Shown one piece after another: positions 1 through 9,098 of a stretch of 64,000 nt of DNA. A model generated the notes under the pieces. The model was not told the origin of the DNA. It saw nothing but the letters and a program-made list of their open reading frames with translations, and ran no database searches. Positions within the stretch are counted from its first letter, which is position 1, and each line of letters opens with the position of its first letter. Location: the IMG/VR virus record IMGVR_UViG_3300044568_002024, positions 1-64,000 of that record; one strand, given 5' to 3'. This stretch comes from a virus. The translations under genes were made by a program, and so were the position numbers.

Positions 1-1
1 C

Positions 2-523
2 CAAGATACAGGATGTCCAGCATTTTCGGATTCATCTAAAATAACAGATGAAGATATTCAGAAGGCAATACTATATTTGAATGAAGAATCACCGAAAACT
101 TTAATTGCTTATTCTCGCGGTGGTGCAATACTTCTTCAAGCATTATCTATGGGTGCAAAAAAGCCAGATACGGTTTATTTGGTTGCACCAGCTTGGAACA
201 GACAATGGCCAACTGTATCATTGACTGGATCCGAAATTAGTGGGAATGGTGCTATAATTCATGGTGGTAGTGATAATATAGTTCCTTTGAAACATTCTGT
301 TATGTTGGCAAAAGCAAGTGGTATGCCATTGTATGTTTTTCCATCATTGAATCATGTTAGTATACTAAAAAATAAGGATAATCCAACCTCTGGCAAACAG
401 GTAAGGGATGTTACCAGTGCAAAGGCATTTCATGTTATGGCAGTTCTTCCGGATTGGGGACCAACCGGTAAAGCTACTGATGAAGAGTTAAAAGTGCAAG
501 AGGAATATGTTAATACAATATAG
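2..523 (+). CDS. alpha/beta-hydrolase-like protein, 5' end cut by the window
   Basis: The frame is open from base 2 with no start in view, so the N-terminus lies outside; 173 residues are visible. The serine nucleophile elbow is probably in AYSRGGA, followed by a strand-like YLVAPAW. HGGSDNIVP could carry the acid and SLNHVSI the histidine, which is the order of an alpha/beta-hydrolase triad. The short spacing recalls the small RBBP9/YdeN-type hydrolases. The substrate cannot be read. The gene ends 12 bases before the ParB-like gene on the same strand, so the two are probably co-transcribed. The elbow is AYSRGG rather than a strict GxSxG, which lowers confidence in catalysis. Confidence 0.6.
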   Translation, partial: QDTGCPAFSDSSKITDEDIQKAILYLNEESPKTLIAYSRGGAILLQALSMGAKKPDTVYLVAPAWNRQWPTVSLTGSEISGNGAIIHGGSDNIVPLKHSVMLAKASGMPLYVFPSLNHVSILKNKDNPTSGKQVRDVTSAKAFHVMAVLPDWGPTGKATDEELKVQEEYVNTI

Positions 524-535
524 AGAGAGAAATTT

Positions 536-1375
536 ATGAAAAATTCTTTAAAAAATTTGGTCAAAGAAGTTAGGGTAAAACTTAACGAAGATGAGGCACA
601 AGACGAATTGAAATCAATTCTTAAAAAAGATTATGCATCGTTTGTAAAAGAATTAGGTGACAACATAAAGGATCCAAAATTCGTTGATGCTATAAAGTCT
701 CTTAATAGTGCTTCACCGGTTAAAGTAACAGGAATTAGTCCAGTGTGTACAGACTTACAACCAACTCAAAATGAAGTTGTTATGGATAAGTCTTTGAGTT
801 ATCCACTTAAAGATGCTACAAGTGCAGAAACATTTTTGAAAGGTGGTGTGGTTGCTGTTGCTGGTAAATCAATAGTAACTGCTGGTGGTGGTAAGTATGT
901 TATAGACGGACACCATAGATGGTCACAAGTATTTTGTATAAATCCAGAAGCAAAAATTAAGGCAATGGATTTATCCGATATTAAAAAACCAATAGAAGCA
1001 TTGAAGGCAACACAAATCGGTATTGCAGCTCAAACTGGTGCAGTTCCTACAGCAGCTGGTGGTGGTGTTAATTTGTTTACTGTTGGTGAATCAGAATTGA
1101 AGAAATATGTTATAGATAACATACAAGAACCAGTTGTGGAAGTATTTAAGAAATATGGTAAAGGCGATACACCAGAAGCGATTGCTGATTATATTTGGGG
1201 TAATGTCCAAACATTGAAGAAACAAAGTCCTCCAGTTGCTGGTGCACCAAAGCGTGATGTTATGCCTCAAACTGACGATGCTCCTCAATGGGTAGATAAT
1301 ACTTTCAATGTTGAGAAATTGCCAGAGGCAGTTGTCCGTAGATTGAAAGAACTTATGAAATACAACAAGAAGTGA
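536..1375 (+). CDS. ParB/sulfiredoxin-like domain protein with cargo-type leader
   Basis: This 279-residue protein carries the motif VIDGHHRW near residues 122-129, the signature of the ParB/Srx nucleotide-binding fold (DGxHR). Proteins with this fold include ParB CTPases, sulfiredoxin and phage nucleases, so the activity is open. The N-terminus, SLKNLVKEV followed by KLNED, resembles the leader shared by several other proteins here and has two possible (L/V)xE processing sites, near residues 11 and 18. The ATG follows a purine-rich gagagagaa. A UUCG-loop terminator follows directly. I infer a virion or injected protein with a ParB-like domain; that is a hypothesis. Confidence 0.6.
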   Translation: MKNSLKNLVKEVRVKLNEDEAQDELKSILKKDYASFVKELGDNIKDPKFVDAIKSLNSASPVKVTGISPVCTDLQPTQNEVVMDKSLSYPLKDATSAETFLKGGVVAVAGKSIVTAGGGKYVIDGHHRWSQVFCINPEAKIKAMDLSDIKKPIEALKATQIGIAAQTGAVPTAAGGGVNLFTVGESELKKYVIDNIQEPVVEVFKKYGKGDTPEAIADYIWGNVQTLKKQSPPVAGAPKRDVMPQTDDAPQWVDNTFNVEKLPEAVVRRLKELMKYNKK

Positions 1376-1405
1376 TAATATATCGCCAACTAAAAAAATG
1401 ATAAA

Positions 1406-1429
1406 ATGGGAAATCTTCGGATTTCCCAT
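1406..1429 (+). terminator. hairpin with UUCG tetraloop after the ParB-like gene
   Basis: A 10-bp perfect stem (1406-1415 with 1420-1429) closes on the stable tetraloop TTCG and is followed by an AT-rich run. It separates the ParB-like gene from the gp32 promoter. The 3' arm ends CCCAT and runs into ATTTATTTATA, the same junction as two other terminator/late-motif pairs in the window. Confidence 0.75.
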
Positions 1430-1450
1430 ATTTATTTATAGAAAAAATTG

Positions 1451-1482
1451 CTTGCTTATTAAACATTAAATCATTATATTAG
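1451..1482 (+). promoter_or_regulatory. Bacteroidota-type promoter for gp32/uvsX
   Basis: TATATTAG at 1475-1482 fits the -7 element TAnnTTTG with one change, and CTTG at 1451-1454 lies 20 bases upstream as the -33 element. The gp32 gene starts about 70 bases further on, leaving a long leader. The same pair of elements recurs before other replication genes. Confidence 0.6.
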
Positions 1483-1554
1483 TATTGTCCTATTAGAACT
1501 AACATTCTTTTAGTAACAGTTAATCATTATTCATTACACATTTGGAGAAACAGC

Positions 1555-2310
1555 ATGAGTATTAACCTCGATGCAATCAAGAGCCGTTTGAACTCTTTGA
1601 AAAACACAAACAATCGCACATCAAACATTTGGAAACCCGATCCGGGCGAAACCCAAATTCGTATTGCCCCTTACATTCACAATAGAGAAAACCCTTTCAT
1701 TGAATTGTATTTTCATTACAATATCGGTAAGCGTTCTATTCTTTCACCCGTATCATTTGGTCGTCCTGATCCAATCGTTGAGTTTGCTGAGAAGTTGAAA
1801 CAAACTGGAGATAAAGAAGATTGGGTAATGGGTAGAAAACTTGAACCAAAAATGAGAGTGTATGCACCTGTTATCATTCGTGGTCAAGAAAATGAAGGTG
1901 TTAAGTTTTGGGGATTTGGTAAACAAGTCTATGAAGAACTACTTGCTTTCTTTGTTGATCCCGATTACGGTGATTTGTCTGATCCTAAATCTGGTCGTGA
2001 TATTGTTGTTACCGTTAAGTCACCAGAAGAAGCTGGTAAAACTTATGCAGAAACAACTATTCGTGTTAAACCAAAAGAAACCCCAATCACAGAATCTCAG
2101 GATGTTCTTGAAAAAATTAAGACACAACCACAGATTACTGAATTGTTTCCTGAGCCATCATATGATGATTTGAAAATTCAATTACAAACTTGGATGGGTA
2201 CTTCGTCACAAGAAGAACCTGCAGCTGATTTGAATTACAAACAAGAAAAGAGTGAGAAACCCACATCATCTGCTGATGATATTGGCGTTACATTTGATGA
2301 CCTATTTTAA
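1555..2310 (+). CDS. 32: single-stranded DNA-binding protein, gp32-like
   Basis: This 251-residue protein would coat single-stranded DNA at the fork and during recombination. It has the gp32 plan: a short basic N-terminal segment with NIWKPDPGETQIRI opening the OB core, a core ending near residue 190, and an acidic tail ending TFDDLF, which in T4 gp32 docks partner proteins. In the region matching the T4 zinc site (HYNIGKRSILSPVSFGRPDP), the histidine remains but the cysteines are replaced, so zinc is probably not bound. An overlapping reading frame at 1862 is a shadow. UvsX follows after 12 bases, the expected partner in strand exchange. Confidence 0.85.
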   Translation: MSINLDAIKSRLNSLKNTNNRTSNIWKPDPGETQIRIAPYIHNRENPFIELYFHYNIGKRSILSPVSFGRPDPIVEFAEKLKQTGDKEDWVMGRKLEPKMRVYAPVIIRGQENEGVKFWGFGKQVYEELLAFFVDPDYGDLSDPKSGRDIVVTVKSPEEAGKTYAETTIRVKPKETPITESQDVLEKIKTQPQITELFPEPSYDDLKIQLQTWMGTSSQEEPAADLNYKQEKSEKPTSSADDIGVTFDDLF

Positions 2311-2322
2311 TAAGGGTGCGTT

Positions 2323-3471
2323 ATGGCAAAATCAAAAAGTGATTTATCCGATGAACTCGGTGGAGTCATTGCCGAAACTATAAACAAACAATTCAAAGCT
2401 CAAAACATTAAGACCGCTTACTTTCTTGAAGGTGATAGTGATGCACCTACGATAGTAAAAGAATGGGTAGGAACTGGTTCAACCATGTTGGACTTGGCCA
2501 TTTCCAATCGTAAGTATGGTGGTTTTCCTGTTGGTCGTGTATCTGAAATAACAGGTCTCGAACAATCTGGTAAATCTCTATTGGCAGCCCATGCACTTCT
2601 CAACACACAAAAGAAAGGTGGTCTTGCTGTTTATATTGATACCGAGAATGCTATTGCTACTGAGTATTTAAGTGCAATAGGTCTGAACTTAAAAGATATG
2701 TTATACATTCCATTGGAAACCGTAGAAGATATTTTTGAAACAGTTGATGTTATCATTGAGAAAGTTCGTTCATCCGATAAAAATAGATTGGTAACTATTG
2801 TAGTTGATTCAATCGCCGGTGCATCCACTAAAACAGAAATGGCTGCAGATTTTGATAAAGACGGTTATGCTACGGCAAAGGCACTTATCATTTCAAAGGC
2901 AATGAGAAAAATTACAAATCTTATCGGTAGAGAAAGAATTTGTTTGATTATTACAAACCAACTTCGTCAGAAACTTAATGCTCCAGCATTCTCTGATCCT
3001 TGGACAACACCTGGTGGTAAAGGTATTCCTTTCCATGCATCTGTTCGTCTTCGTCTGTCTTCAATCGGTGCCATCAAGGCAAAGAAAGAAGGTCGTGATG
3101 AAATTGTTGGTTCGAGAGTTAAGGCAAAGTTAGTTAAAAATCGTTGTGGTCCTCCATTACGAGAGTGTGAATATGAGGTTTACTTTGATAGTGGTATTGA
3201 TGATTACAGTAGTTGGCTTACTGTTATGAAAGAACACAACCTTGTATCTCAATCTGGTGCTTGGTATTCATGGACAGACAAACGTTCTGGAGAAGTTATC
3301 AAATTTCAATCCAAAGAATTTGTTGAAAAGATTATGAGTAATCCTGAATTATACGATATAGTATATGATGAAATTGCTGATAAGGTGATTATGAAATACA
3401 AAAAGTTGGATGAAGCCAGAATTGACGATGTGACACTTTCAAATGAACCATTACTACAAGATGAAGTATAG
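2323..3471 (+). CDS. uvsX: UvsX-like recombinase (RecA family)
   Basis: A RecA/UvsX family protein of 382 residues that would form filaments on gp32-coated single-stranded DNA and drive strand invasion for recombination-dependent replication. Walker A is GLEQSGKS at residues 78-85, Walker B is VTIVVDS near 158-164, and TNQLRQK near 220 fits the L2/DNA-binding area. The length is close to T4 UvsX (391). It lies 12 bases after gp32 and probably shares its transcript. A strong terminator follows the stop. No gp32-loading mediator (UvsY) was recognised in the window. Confidence 0.9.
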   Translation: MAKSKSDLSDELGGVIAETINKQFKAQNIKTAYFLEGDSDAPTIVKEWVGTGSTMLDLAISNRKYGGFPVGRVSEITGLEQSGKSLLAAHALLNTQKKGGLAVYIDTENAIATEYLSAIGLNLKDMLYIPLETVEDIFETVDVIIEKVRSSDKNRLVTIVVDSIAGASTKTEMAADFDKDGYATAKALIISKAMRKITNLIGRERICLIITNQLRQKLNAPAFSDPWTTPGGKGIPFHASVRLRLSSIGAIKAKKEGRDEIVGSRVKAKLVKNRCGPPLRECEYEVYFDSGIDDYSSWLTVMKEHNLVSQSGAWYSWTDKRSGEVIKFQSKEFVEKIMSNPELYDIVYDEIADKVIMKYKKLDEARIDDVTLSNEPLLQDEV

Positions 3472-3477
3472 AAAATT

Positions 3478-3502
3478 ATGGGGTAAAATAATTTTACCCC
3501 AT
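3478..3502 (+). terminator. perfect 12-bp hairpin after uvsX
   Basis: Two 12-base arms (3478-3489 and 3491-3502) pair perfectly around one base, so the real loop is a few A/T bases. A run of nine or ten T lies about 20 bases downstream. It ends the gp32-uvsX unit. Confidence 0.75.
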
Positions 3503-3541
3503 ACTTATAGCATATACATATTTTTTTTTGGAGTATTTAAT

Positions 3542-3964
3542 ATGGGTAAGACGATAAAATTAAAGGATCTAGTGCAAGAAGGGAGATCCATACATGAAAA
3601 GTTTAACAAAAAAATGAATGAAGCACCTTTCGGGAATGCACCCATTGGGAATATACCTCCTGGAATGCCAGGTGGTCGATCCATAACTATAAAAGAATTG
3701 ATTGCAGATTATGTGATTTTCCGTAAAGAAGAAGAATACAGCAGGAATATGGAAGACACAAAAGATGCTCAAATGCAAATAAAATCATTAGAGCAACAAA
3801 TAAAAAAAATGAAAGGTAATGCATTTTTTGAAATGGTGGAGGAATTAGCAAGGTTGGTTCTTTACTATGAAGAATATGCTGGACCCCAAGAATCAAGAGA
3901 GATAGAACAACAAATACGTCAGATGGCTCCACAATTAGGCATATCGGCAAATGATTATATTTAA
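3542..3964 (+). CDS. small protein with IKLKDLVQEG leader, possible virion cargo
   Basis: The ATG at 3542 follows ttggagtatt, a good ribosome site; the open frame goes further upstream into the terminator, so earlier starts are unlikely. The 140-residue product begins with IKLKDLVQEGRS and then HEKFNKKMNEA. This is almost the same leader as at 49039 and 49424, in proteins that otherwise differ. A proline/glycine-rich patch (residues 27-44) and a charged, coiled-coil-like helix (about 65-100) follow. No known domain was recognised. The leader looks like a T4-type capsid-targeting sequence with candidate cuts after VQE or MNE. A terminator follows. Confidence 0.6.
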   Translation: MGKTIKLKDLVQEGRSIHEKFNKKMNEAPFGNAPIGNIPPGMPGGRSITIKELIADYVIFRKEEEYSRNMEDTKDAQMQIKSLEQQIKKMKGNAFFEMVEELARLVLYYEEYAGPQESREIEQQIRQMAPQLGISANDYI

Positions 3965-4004
3965 TAAACGATTATTAACTAATAGCCAATTAAGAACTAT
4001 ACAG

Positions 4005-4030
4005 AGAGAATCATCCGATTCTCTTTTTTT
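4005..4030 (+). terminator. intrinsic terminator
   Basis: AGAGAATC (4005-4012) pairs with GATTCTCT (4017-4024) across ATCC and runs straight into seven T. A classic terminator isolating the cargo-like gene at 3542 from the next promoter. Confidence 0.85.
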
Positions 4031-4032
4031 AT

Positions 4033-4063
4033 TTTGCAATGTCATATTATTTTCGTATATTAG
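4033..4063 (+). promoter_or_regulatory. Bacteroidota-type promoter for the flap nuclease-helicase unit
   Basis: TTTG (4033-4036), 19 bases, then TATATTAG (4056-4063). It starts within the T-tract of the preceding terminator. The expected transcript start near 4070 rules out the upstream in-frame ATG at 4039 for the next gene. Confidence 0.75.
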
Positions 4064-4095
4064 TATTGATAAAACAATATATGGAATTGGTTACA

Positions 4096-5142
4096 ATGAA
4101 TAAAAAATATCAAAGACTTTTACAAGAAATAGAAACAGAAAAGGCTGAACAAGGAAACCTACATCGTGATAGTAAGGTTTTGATTGTTGATGGGATGAAT
4201 TTATTTATACGCACCTTTTCTGCCATTCCCACATTAAACGAAGATGGTGTTCATGTTGGTGGTCTTTCTGGCTTCTTAAAGTCTCTTGGAGCAACAATCC
4301 GTATGGTTAATCCCACGCGGGTTGTTGTGGTCTTTGATGGTAAGGGTGGTTCACAAAGAAGAAAAGAAATTTATTCAAACTATAAGGAAGGTAGGGCAAT
4401 CAAATCAAGGTTAAACCGTGTAGTAGGATTTGAGGATATTGATGATGAGCAATCATCTATCAAATATCAACTGTTTCGTGTTTTTTCATTCCTACAAAAT
4501 CTGCCACTAACAATACTCTCCATTGATAAAATCGAAGCAGATGATGCGATTGCCTACCTTTCTTCTTATTTCAAAGAAAAATGTGTTATCCTATCAAACG
4601 ATAGAGACTTTTTGCAATTAGTCTCCGATAGGGTTGGTGTTTATTTGCCAACTAAAAAGAAAATGTATACTCCAGAAAATCTTTTGGAAGAAACTGGTAT
4701 ATGGTGTGAGAACTACATCATATACAAATCAATTCTTGGTGACAAGAGCGATAATGTTGCTGGTATAAAAGGTATTGGTGACAAATCAATTCTCAAACAT
4801 TTCCCTATATTATCAGAAAAAAGAAAAATAAATTTGGAAATGTTCATAGAATTTTGTAAATTGTATGATAACAAATCGAAGGCAATTCAAGAACTAAAAC
4901 AAAATCTGAAAGTGTTGGAAACCAATCATCGTATAATGCAACTTGAAGATGTTGATATTCCATCATCAACTAAATCTACAATTCGTAACATAGTTGATGG
5001 TGAAATTGGTGGAATAAATAAGATTGAGTTAGACAAATTGTTTGTAGAAGATAAACTACAAAATGTTTTATTGAATTGGGACGAGTGGTTGAAGAAAAAT
5101 TTTACAACATTAAATTCGATTAGGAACAAGTATGCAGGATAA
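4096..5142 (+). CDS. rnh: 5'-3' exonuclease / flap endonuclease (T4 RNase H-like)
   Basis: A FEN/PIN-type nuclease of 348 residues that would remove RNA primers and 5' flaps on the lagging strand. The acidic metal ligands are visible in order: LIVDGMN, VVFDGKGGSQRR, IEADDAIAY, ILSNDRD and GDKSDNVAGIKGIGDKS. The last includes the helix-hairpin-helix or H3TH DNA-binding motif. The start at 4096 was chosen because the promoter ends at 4063; ATG 4081 would leave almost no leader, though it cannot be excluded. The end overlaps the helicase gene by 11 bases, implying translational coupling. Confidence 0.85.
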   Translation: MNKKYQRLLQEIETEKAEQGNLHRDSKVLIVDGMNLFIRTFSAIPTLNEDGVHVGGLSGFLKSLGATIRMVNPTRVVVVFDGKGGSQRRKEIYSNYKEGRAIKSRLNRVVGFEDIDDEQSSIKYQLFRVFSFLQNLPLTILSIDKIEADDAIAYLSSYFKEKCVILSNDRDFLQLVSDRVGVYLPTKKKMYTPENLLEETGIWCENYIIYKSILGDKSDNVAGIKGIGDKSILKHFPILSEKRKINLEMFIEFCKLYDNKSKAIQELKQNLKVLETNHRIMQLEDVDIPSSTKSTIRNIVDGEIGGINKIELDKLFVEDKLQNVLLNWDEWLKKNFTTLNSIRNKYAG

Positions 5143-6484
5143 TTTATCCCAATACGGACATACATTTCAAACAAAAGTTATCACATCACTATTAAACGAT
5201 AGGTCATTCTTACAACAAGTTTCAGATATAATTGAACCAACTTACTTTGAGTCTCAGGCAAATAATTGGATTGTTGCTAGGATAATGTCTTATTATGAAA
5301 AGTATAGAACTGCACCAACTGCTGAAGTATTCAAATCGGAATTGATACAAGTTGAAGATAAAGTTTTGAAAAGCACTATTGCAGATGCTTTGAAAGAAAG
5401 TGCAAAATATAAAGACAGCACAGATGGTGAATATGTAAAATTAACTACATTAGAGTTTTGTAAAAATCAAAAGATGAAGGTTGCAATAATTGAGTCTGTT
5501 GATTTGCTAAAGAGTGGTAAATATGATTTGATAAAAAAGAAAGTTGATAATGCACTTAAAGCTGGAACTGACAAGGATATTGGTCACGATTACATAATTG
5601 ATGTTGCAGCTCGTTATGAAGAAGGAGCAAGAACTTGTGTATCTACTGGTTGGAATGTTGTTGATGATATTACAAATGGTGGACTTGCTGAAGGTGAACT
5701 TGGTGTTATCATTGCACCTGCCGGCGGTGGTAAGTCTTGGGGATTGGTTAGTCTTGCGGCGAATGCAGTTAGAGCGGGTAAGAGAGTTATTTATTACACA
5801 CTTGAATTAAATCAGTTTTATGTTGCTCGCCGATTTGATGCATTCTTTACAAAGATTGCTTTTCAAAATCTTGGTGAAGAACATGCACAGGAAAAAATTC
5901 GTGATACAATGGAAACTATCAAGGGTGACCTGATTGTAAAGTATTACCCAACTAAAACTGCAAGTATAACAACCGTGTCATCACATATAGAAAAATGTAT
6001 TAGTCAAGGTAAAAAACCAGATTTGGTTATTGTTGATTATGCAGATTTGCTTAGACCGTCAAAAGCCGGTGATAAACGATTAGAGTTGAATGATATTTAT
6101 GAGGACCTTCGTGGTATCGGTGGAACTTATGAAATACCTATTTGGACTGCATCACAGGCAAATCGTTCTGCTCTTGAAGATGATGTTATCGAAGGTGGTA
6201 AAGTTTCAGAATCATACAATAAAATTATGATTGCAGATTTCATCATGTCACTATCAAGAAAACTAAATGATAAGGTTGGTGGAACAGGTAGATGGCATAT
6301 TATCAAAAATCGTTTTGGTCCAGATGGTATGACATTCCCAAGTAAAATAAATACAATGACTGGTCACATTGAGATATATGAACCATCATCTGATATGGGA
6401 CAAAGTGTTACTACTTCCATGAAAGGTGAGGTAAATGTTAAGAAAGCCCTTTCACAGAAATTCAAAGAATTAGAAGGATTCTAA
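5132..6484 (+). CDS. 41: replicative DNA helicase, gp41/DnaB-like
   Basis: A RecA-fold hexameric helicase of 450 residues that would unwind DNA ahead of the fork. The N-terminal helical domain covers about 1-150. Walker A is APAGGGKSW at 195-203 and Walker B LVIVDYADLL at about 297-306. SQANR near 340 fits the sensor/H3 motif, and IIKNRFGPDG near 390 fits the C-terminal DnaB motif H4. The length matches T4 gp41 (475). It overlaps the flap nuclease gene by 11 bases. No separate gp61-like primase was recognised in the window. Confidence 0.9.
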   Translation: MQDNLSQYGHTFQTKVITSLLNDRSFLQQVSDIIEPTYFESQANNWIVARIMSYYEKYRTAPTAEVFKSELIQVEDKVLKSTIADALKESAKYKDSTDGEYVKLTTLEFCKNQKMKVAIIESVDLLKSGKYDLIKKKVDNALKAGTDKDIGHDYIIDVAARYEEGARTCVSTGWNVVDDITNGGLAEGELGVIIAPAGGGKSWGLVSLAANAVRAGKRVIYYTLELNQFYVARRFDAFFTKIAFQNLGEEHAQEKIRDTMETIKGDLIVKYYPTKTASITTVSSHIEKCISQGKKPDLVIVDYADLLRPSKAGDKRLELNDIYEDLRGIGGTYEIPIWTASQANRSALEDDVIEGGKVSESYNKIMIADFIMSLSRKLNDKVGGTGRWHIIKNRFGPDGMTFPSKINTMTGHIEIYEPSSDMGQSVTTSMKGEVNVKKALSQKFKELEGF

Positions 6485-6561
6485 TACTTATACCTGACTT
6501 CGTTTCGTATCATGTTTCGTTTGTTACGATGAATGATATTATCAACAAACGAGGTTTAAGA

Positions 6562-7137
6562 ATGAAAACACGAATTAGTCATGTAAACGGTAAATATGAC
6601 TTGGAAACGAGTGCCGATTTATGTGAAGTGTTTTGTGTTCCAACTGGAGAATCATCCAGAGAATTATTTGAAAGTGGATGGTTGCCTGCCGGAAATGACG
6701 AGTGGTATCAATGTAGGTCTGCTCGTGTAAAACTAAATCCTATTTCTGGTAACAGAAGAAGGAAGTTAAAAAAAATAAAAGTTTCTAATGATGGTGACTA
6801 CATACAAATTTTAGAAAATGTAAAACATTTATATCCATCAGTAGTATTTGGCGAAGTTAAAAATGCATTATCAAAACCACACGAAATTTACTATTTCAAT
6901 GATGATGTTTTTTCTATACTAAATTGGTATGATGACATACCATATGTTCCTGTTTTACTCGGTGGTAGATTAGACAAGACTGGTGTAACACCAATAGTTC
7001 ACTACTACTTTATAGACAAATTGGTTGGAAACAACTATCCTTATTTATACATTTCCGAATGGTATGAACAGTTCCACTACAAATCAAAATTGCCTGGATT
7101 TGAATGGTGGAATGGGGAAAACTGGGTTACAAAATAA
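6562..7137 (+). CDS. Bpt/ATE-like aminoacyl-tRNA-protein transferase (putative)
   Basis: The 191-residue product resembles bacterial leucyl/arginyl-tRNA-protein transferases (Bpt/ATE, GNAT fold). An early segment, GWLPAGNDEWYQCRSARVKL, parallels the GFRRSG...YRPHC...CxxCVPVRI region. ISGNRRRKLKK matches the conserved S-x-x-RR-x-x-K block. The C-terminal PYLYISEWYEQFHYKSKLPG parallels PYVYLGYWI...KMxYKARFxP. In hosts this family attaches an amino acid to protein N-termini, marking them for N-degron proteolysis. The cysteine pair of the family is not kept. ATG 6562 has gagg seven bases upstream; an alternative ATG lies at 6529. A terminator follows. The assignment comes from a remembered pattern and needs a profile search. 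Confidence 0.5.
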   Translation: MKTRISHVNGKYDLETSADLCEVFCVPTGESSRELFESGWLPAGNDEWYQCRSARVKLNPISGNRRRKLKKIKVSNDGDYIQILENVKHLYPSVVFGEVKNALSKPHEIYYFNDDVFSILNWYDDIPYVPVLLGGRLDKTGVTPIVHYYFIDKLVGNNYPYLYISEWYEQFHYKSKLPGFEWWNGENWVTK

Positions 7138-7161
7138 TTTGAAAAAACCCAATTTTTTATT

Positions 7162-7197
7162 CAAAACCATATACTTATCTGTGTATGGTTTTGTTTT
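7162..7197 (+). terminator. 13-bp hairpin before the reductase gene
   Basis: CAAAACCATATAC (7162-7174) pairs with GTGTATGGTTTTG (7181-7193) with one G-U pair and a six-base loop, followed by TTTTA. It ends the helicase/transferase unit. Confidence 0.75.
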
Positions 7198-7244
7198 ATA
7201 GTAGCAAAATAACGTTTTCAATAAAAAAATCAATGGAGAAATAA

Positions 7245-9098
7245 ATGGACATTAGCAATCGCATCTTGTCTGAAATTACTGTTTATATGAAATATGCTCG
7301 TTTCATTCCAGAAAAAAATCGTAGGGAAACATGGGAAGAATTGGTAACTAGAAATAAAGAAATGCACCAAAGAAAATACCCGCAATTAAAAGACGAGATT
7401 GAAAATGTCTATAAATTTGTGTATGATAAAAAAGTTTTACCATCAATGCGTTCATTGCAGTTTGGTGGTAAACCAATAGAGATTTCTCCTAACAGAATTT
7501 ACAACTGTGCTTATTTGCCGATTGATGACTGGCGTGCATTTGGTGAAGTGATGTTTCTTCTTCTTGGTGGAACTGGTGTTGGTTATTCTGTTCAGAAACA
7601 TCATGTTGAAGAACTACCTGCAATCCACAGACCAAAGAGTAAAGAAAGAAGATTTCTTATTAGTGATTCAATCGAAGGTTGGGCAGATGCAGTTAAGGCA
7701 TTGATGAAGTCATACTTTACAGGTGGTTCATCTATTCGTTTTGATTATTCAGATATTCGTCACAAAGGTGCTCGTCTGATTACAAGTGGTGGTAAGGCAC
7801 CTGGTCCAGAACCGCTTCGTATTTGTATTGAGAAGATTAGAGCAATACTTGATTTGAAACAAGACGGTGATCAACTTTCATCTATTGAAGTTCACGATAT
7901 TGTTTGTCATATTGCAGATGCAGTTCTTGCCGGTGGTATTCGCCGTGCCGCTCTTATATCTCTTTTCTCTGCTGATGATGACGATATGATTTCATGTAAG
8001 TTTGGAAATTGGTGGGAACTCAATCCACAAAGAGGCAGAGCTAATAATTCTGCTGTTCTTCTTCGTAGTAAAGTTTCCGAAGAATTTTTCAAAACAATTT
8101 GGAAGAAAATAGAATTATCGAATGCAGGTGAACCTGGTATTTATCTTTCAAACGATAAAGATTGGGGAACAAACCCTTGTTGTGAGATTGCACTTCGTCC
8201 TTTCCAATTCTGTAATCTTTGTGAGGTAAATGTTTCCGATGTTGAAAGTCAAGAAGATTTGGATGCAAGAGTTCGTGCCGCTTCTTTCATTGGAACATTA
8301 CAAGCCGGATATACGGACTTCCATTACCTACGTCCTATATGGCAAAGAACAACAGAAAAGGATGCACTCCTCGGTGTTGGTATGACTGGTATAGGTTCTG
8401 GTAAAGTTCAAAAATTAGATTTGAAGGCGGCTGCTAAAGTTTCTCGTGAGGAAAACGAAAGAGTTGCTGGTATCATCGGTATCAATCGTAGTGCAAGAAC
8501 AACAACAATTAAACCTGCTGGAACATCATCATTGACATTAGGTTGTTCATCAGGCATTCATGCATGGCACAATGATTTTTATTTACGCCGTGTTCGTGTT
8601 GGTAAGAATGAGGCAATTTATTCTTATCTTGCAATCAATCATCCTGAATTAGTTGAAGATGAATACTTCCGTCCACATGATACTGCTGTTATTGGTGTTC
8701 CACAAAAGGCACCAGACGGTGCTATTATGAGAACCGAATCACCATTGCAGTTGTTGGAAAGAGTAAAGTGGTTCAATCAGAATTGGATTAAACCTGGACA
8801 CAGAACTGGTATGAATACTCATAACATTTCCGCAACAGTTTCAATCCGTGAACATGAATGGGATGCCGTTGGTAATTGGATGTGGGAAAACAAAGAACAC
8901 TTCAATGGCCTTTCGGTATTGCCTTATGATGGTGGAACATATATTCAGGCACCATTTGAAGATATTACAGAAGAAAAATATAATCAGTTGATGGAAACAT
9001 TGCATGATGTTGATTTGTCCAAAATAGTAGAATTGGATGATAATACTGATTTATCAGGCGAACTTGCTTGTGCCGGTGGTGCTTGTGAAATAAAATAA
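7245..9098 (+). CDS. nrdJ: class II (B12-dependent) ribonucleotide reductase, NrdJ-like
   Basis: A monomeric-type ribonucleoside triphosphate reductase of 617 residues that would make deoxynucleotides with adenosylcobalamin as radical source. The first active cysteine is in YNCAY (residue 88). The finger loop NPCCEIALRPFQFCNL carries the thiyl cysteine, the glutamate and the second redox cysteine. KPAGTSS is the phosphate-binding stretch. The tail has the shuttle pair CAGGAC seven residues from the end, the type reduced by thioredoxin, and a phage thioredoxin is encoded at 14261. No N-terminal ATP cone was recognised. The gene stands alone after a terminator. No small-subunit gene is needed for this class, and none was recognised in the window. 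Confidence 0.85.
   Translation: MDISNRILSEITVYMKYARFIPEKNRRETWEELVTRNKEMHQRKYPQLKDEIENVYKFVYDKKVLPSMRSLQFGGKPIEISPNRIYNCAYLPIDDWRAFGEVMFLLLGGTGVGYSVQKHHVEELPAIHRPKSKERRFLISDSIEGWADAVKALMKSYFTGGSSIRFDYSDIRHKGARLITSGGKAPGPEPLRICIEKIRAILDLKQDGDQLSSIEVHDIVCHIADAVLAGGIRRAALISLFSADDDDMISCKFGNWWELNPQRGRANNSAVLLRSKVSEEFFKTIWKKIELSNAGEPGIYLSNDKDWGTNPCCEIALRPFQFCNLCEVNVSDVESQEDLDARVRAASFIGTLQAGYTDFHYLRPIWQRTTEKDALLGVGMTGIGSGKVQKLDLKAAAKVSREENERVAGIIGINRSARTTTIKPAGTSSLTLGCSSGIHAWHNDFYLRRVRVGKNEAIYSYLAINHPELVEDEYFRPHDTAVIGVPQKAPDGAIMRTESPLQLLERVKWFNQNWIKPGHRTGMNTHNISATVSIREHEWDAVGNWMWENKEHFNGLSVLPYDGGTYIQAPFEDITEEKYNQLMETLHDVDLSKIVELDDNTDLSGELACAGGACEIK

Noticed and set aside
1555-2310. Loss of zinc ligands in gp32 as a novelty
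   Set aside because: gp32 proteins without the zinc cysteines are, as I recall, known in other T4-like phages.
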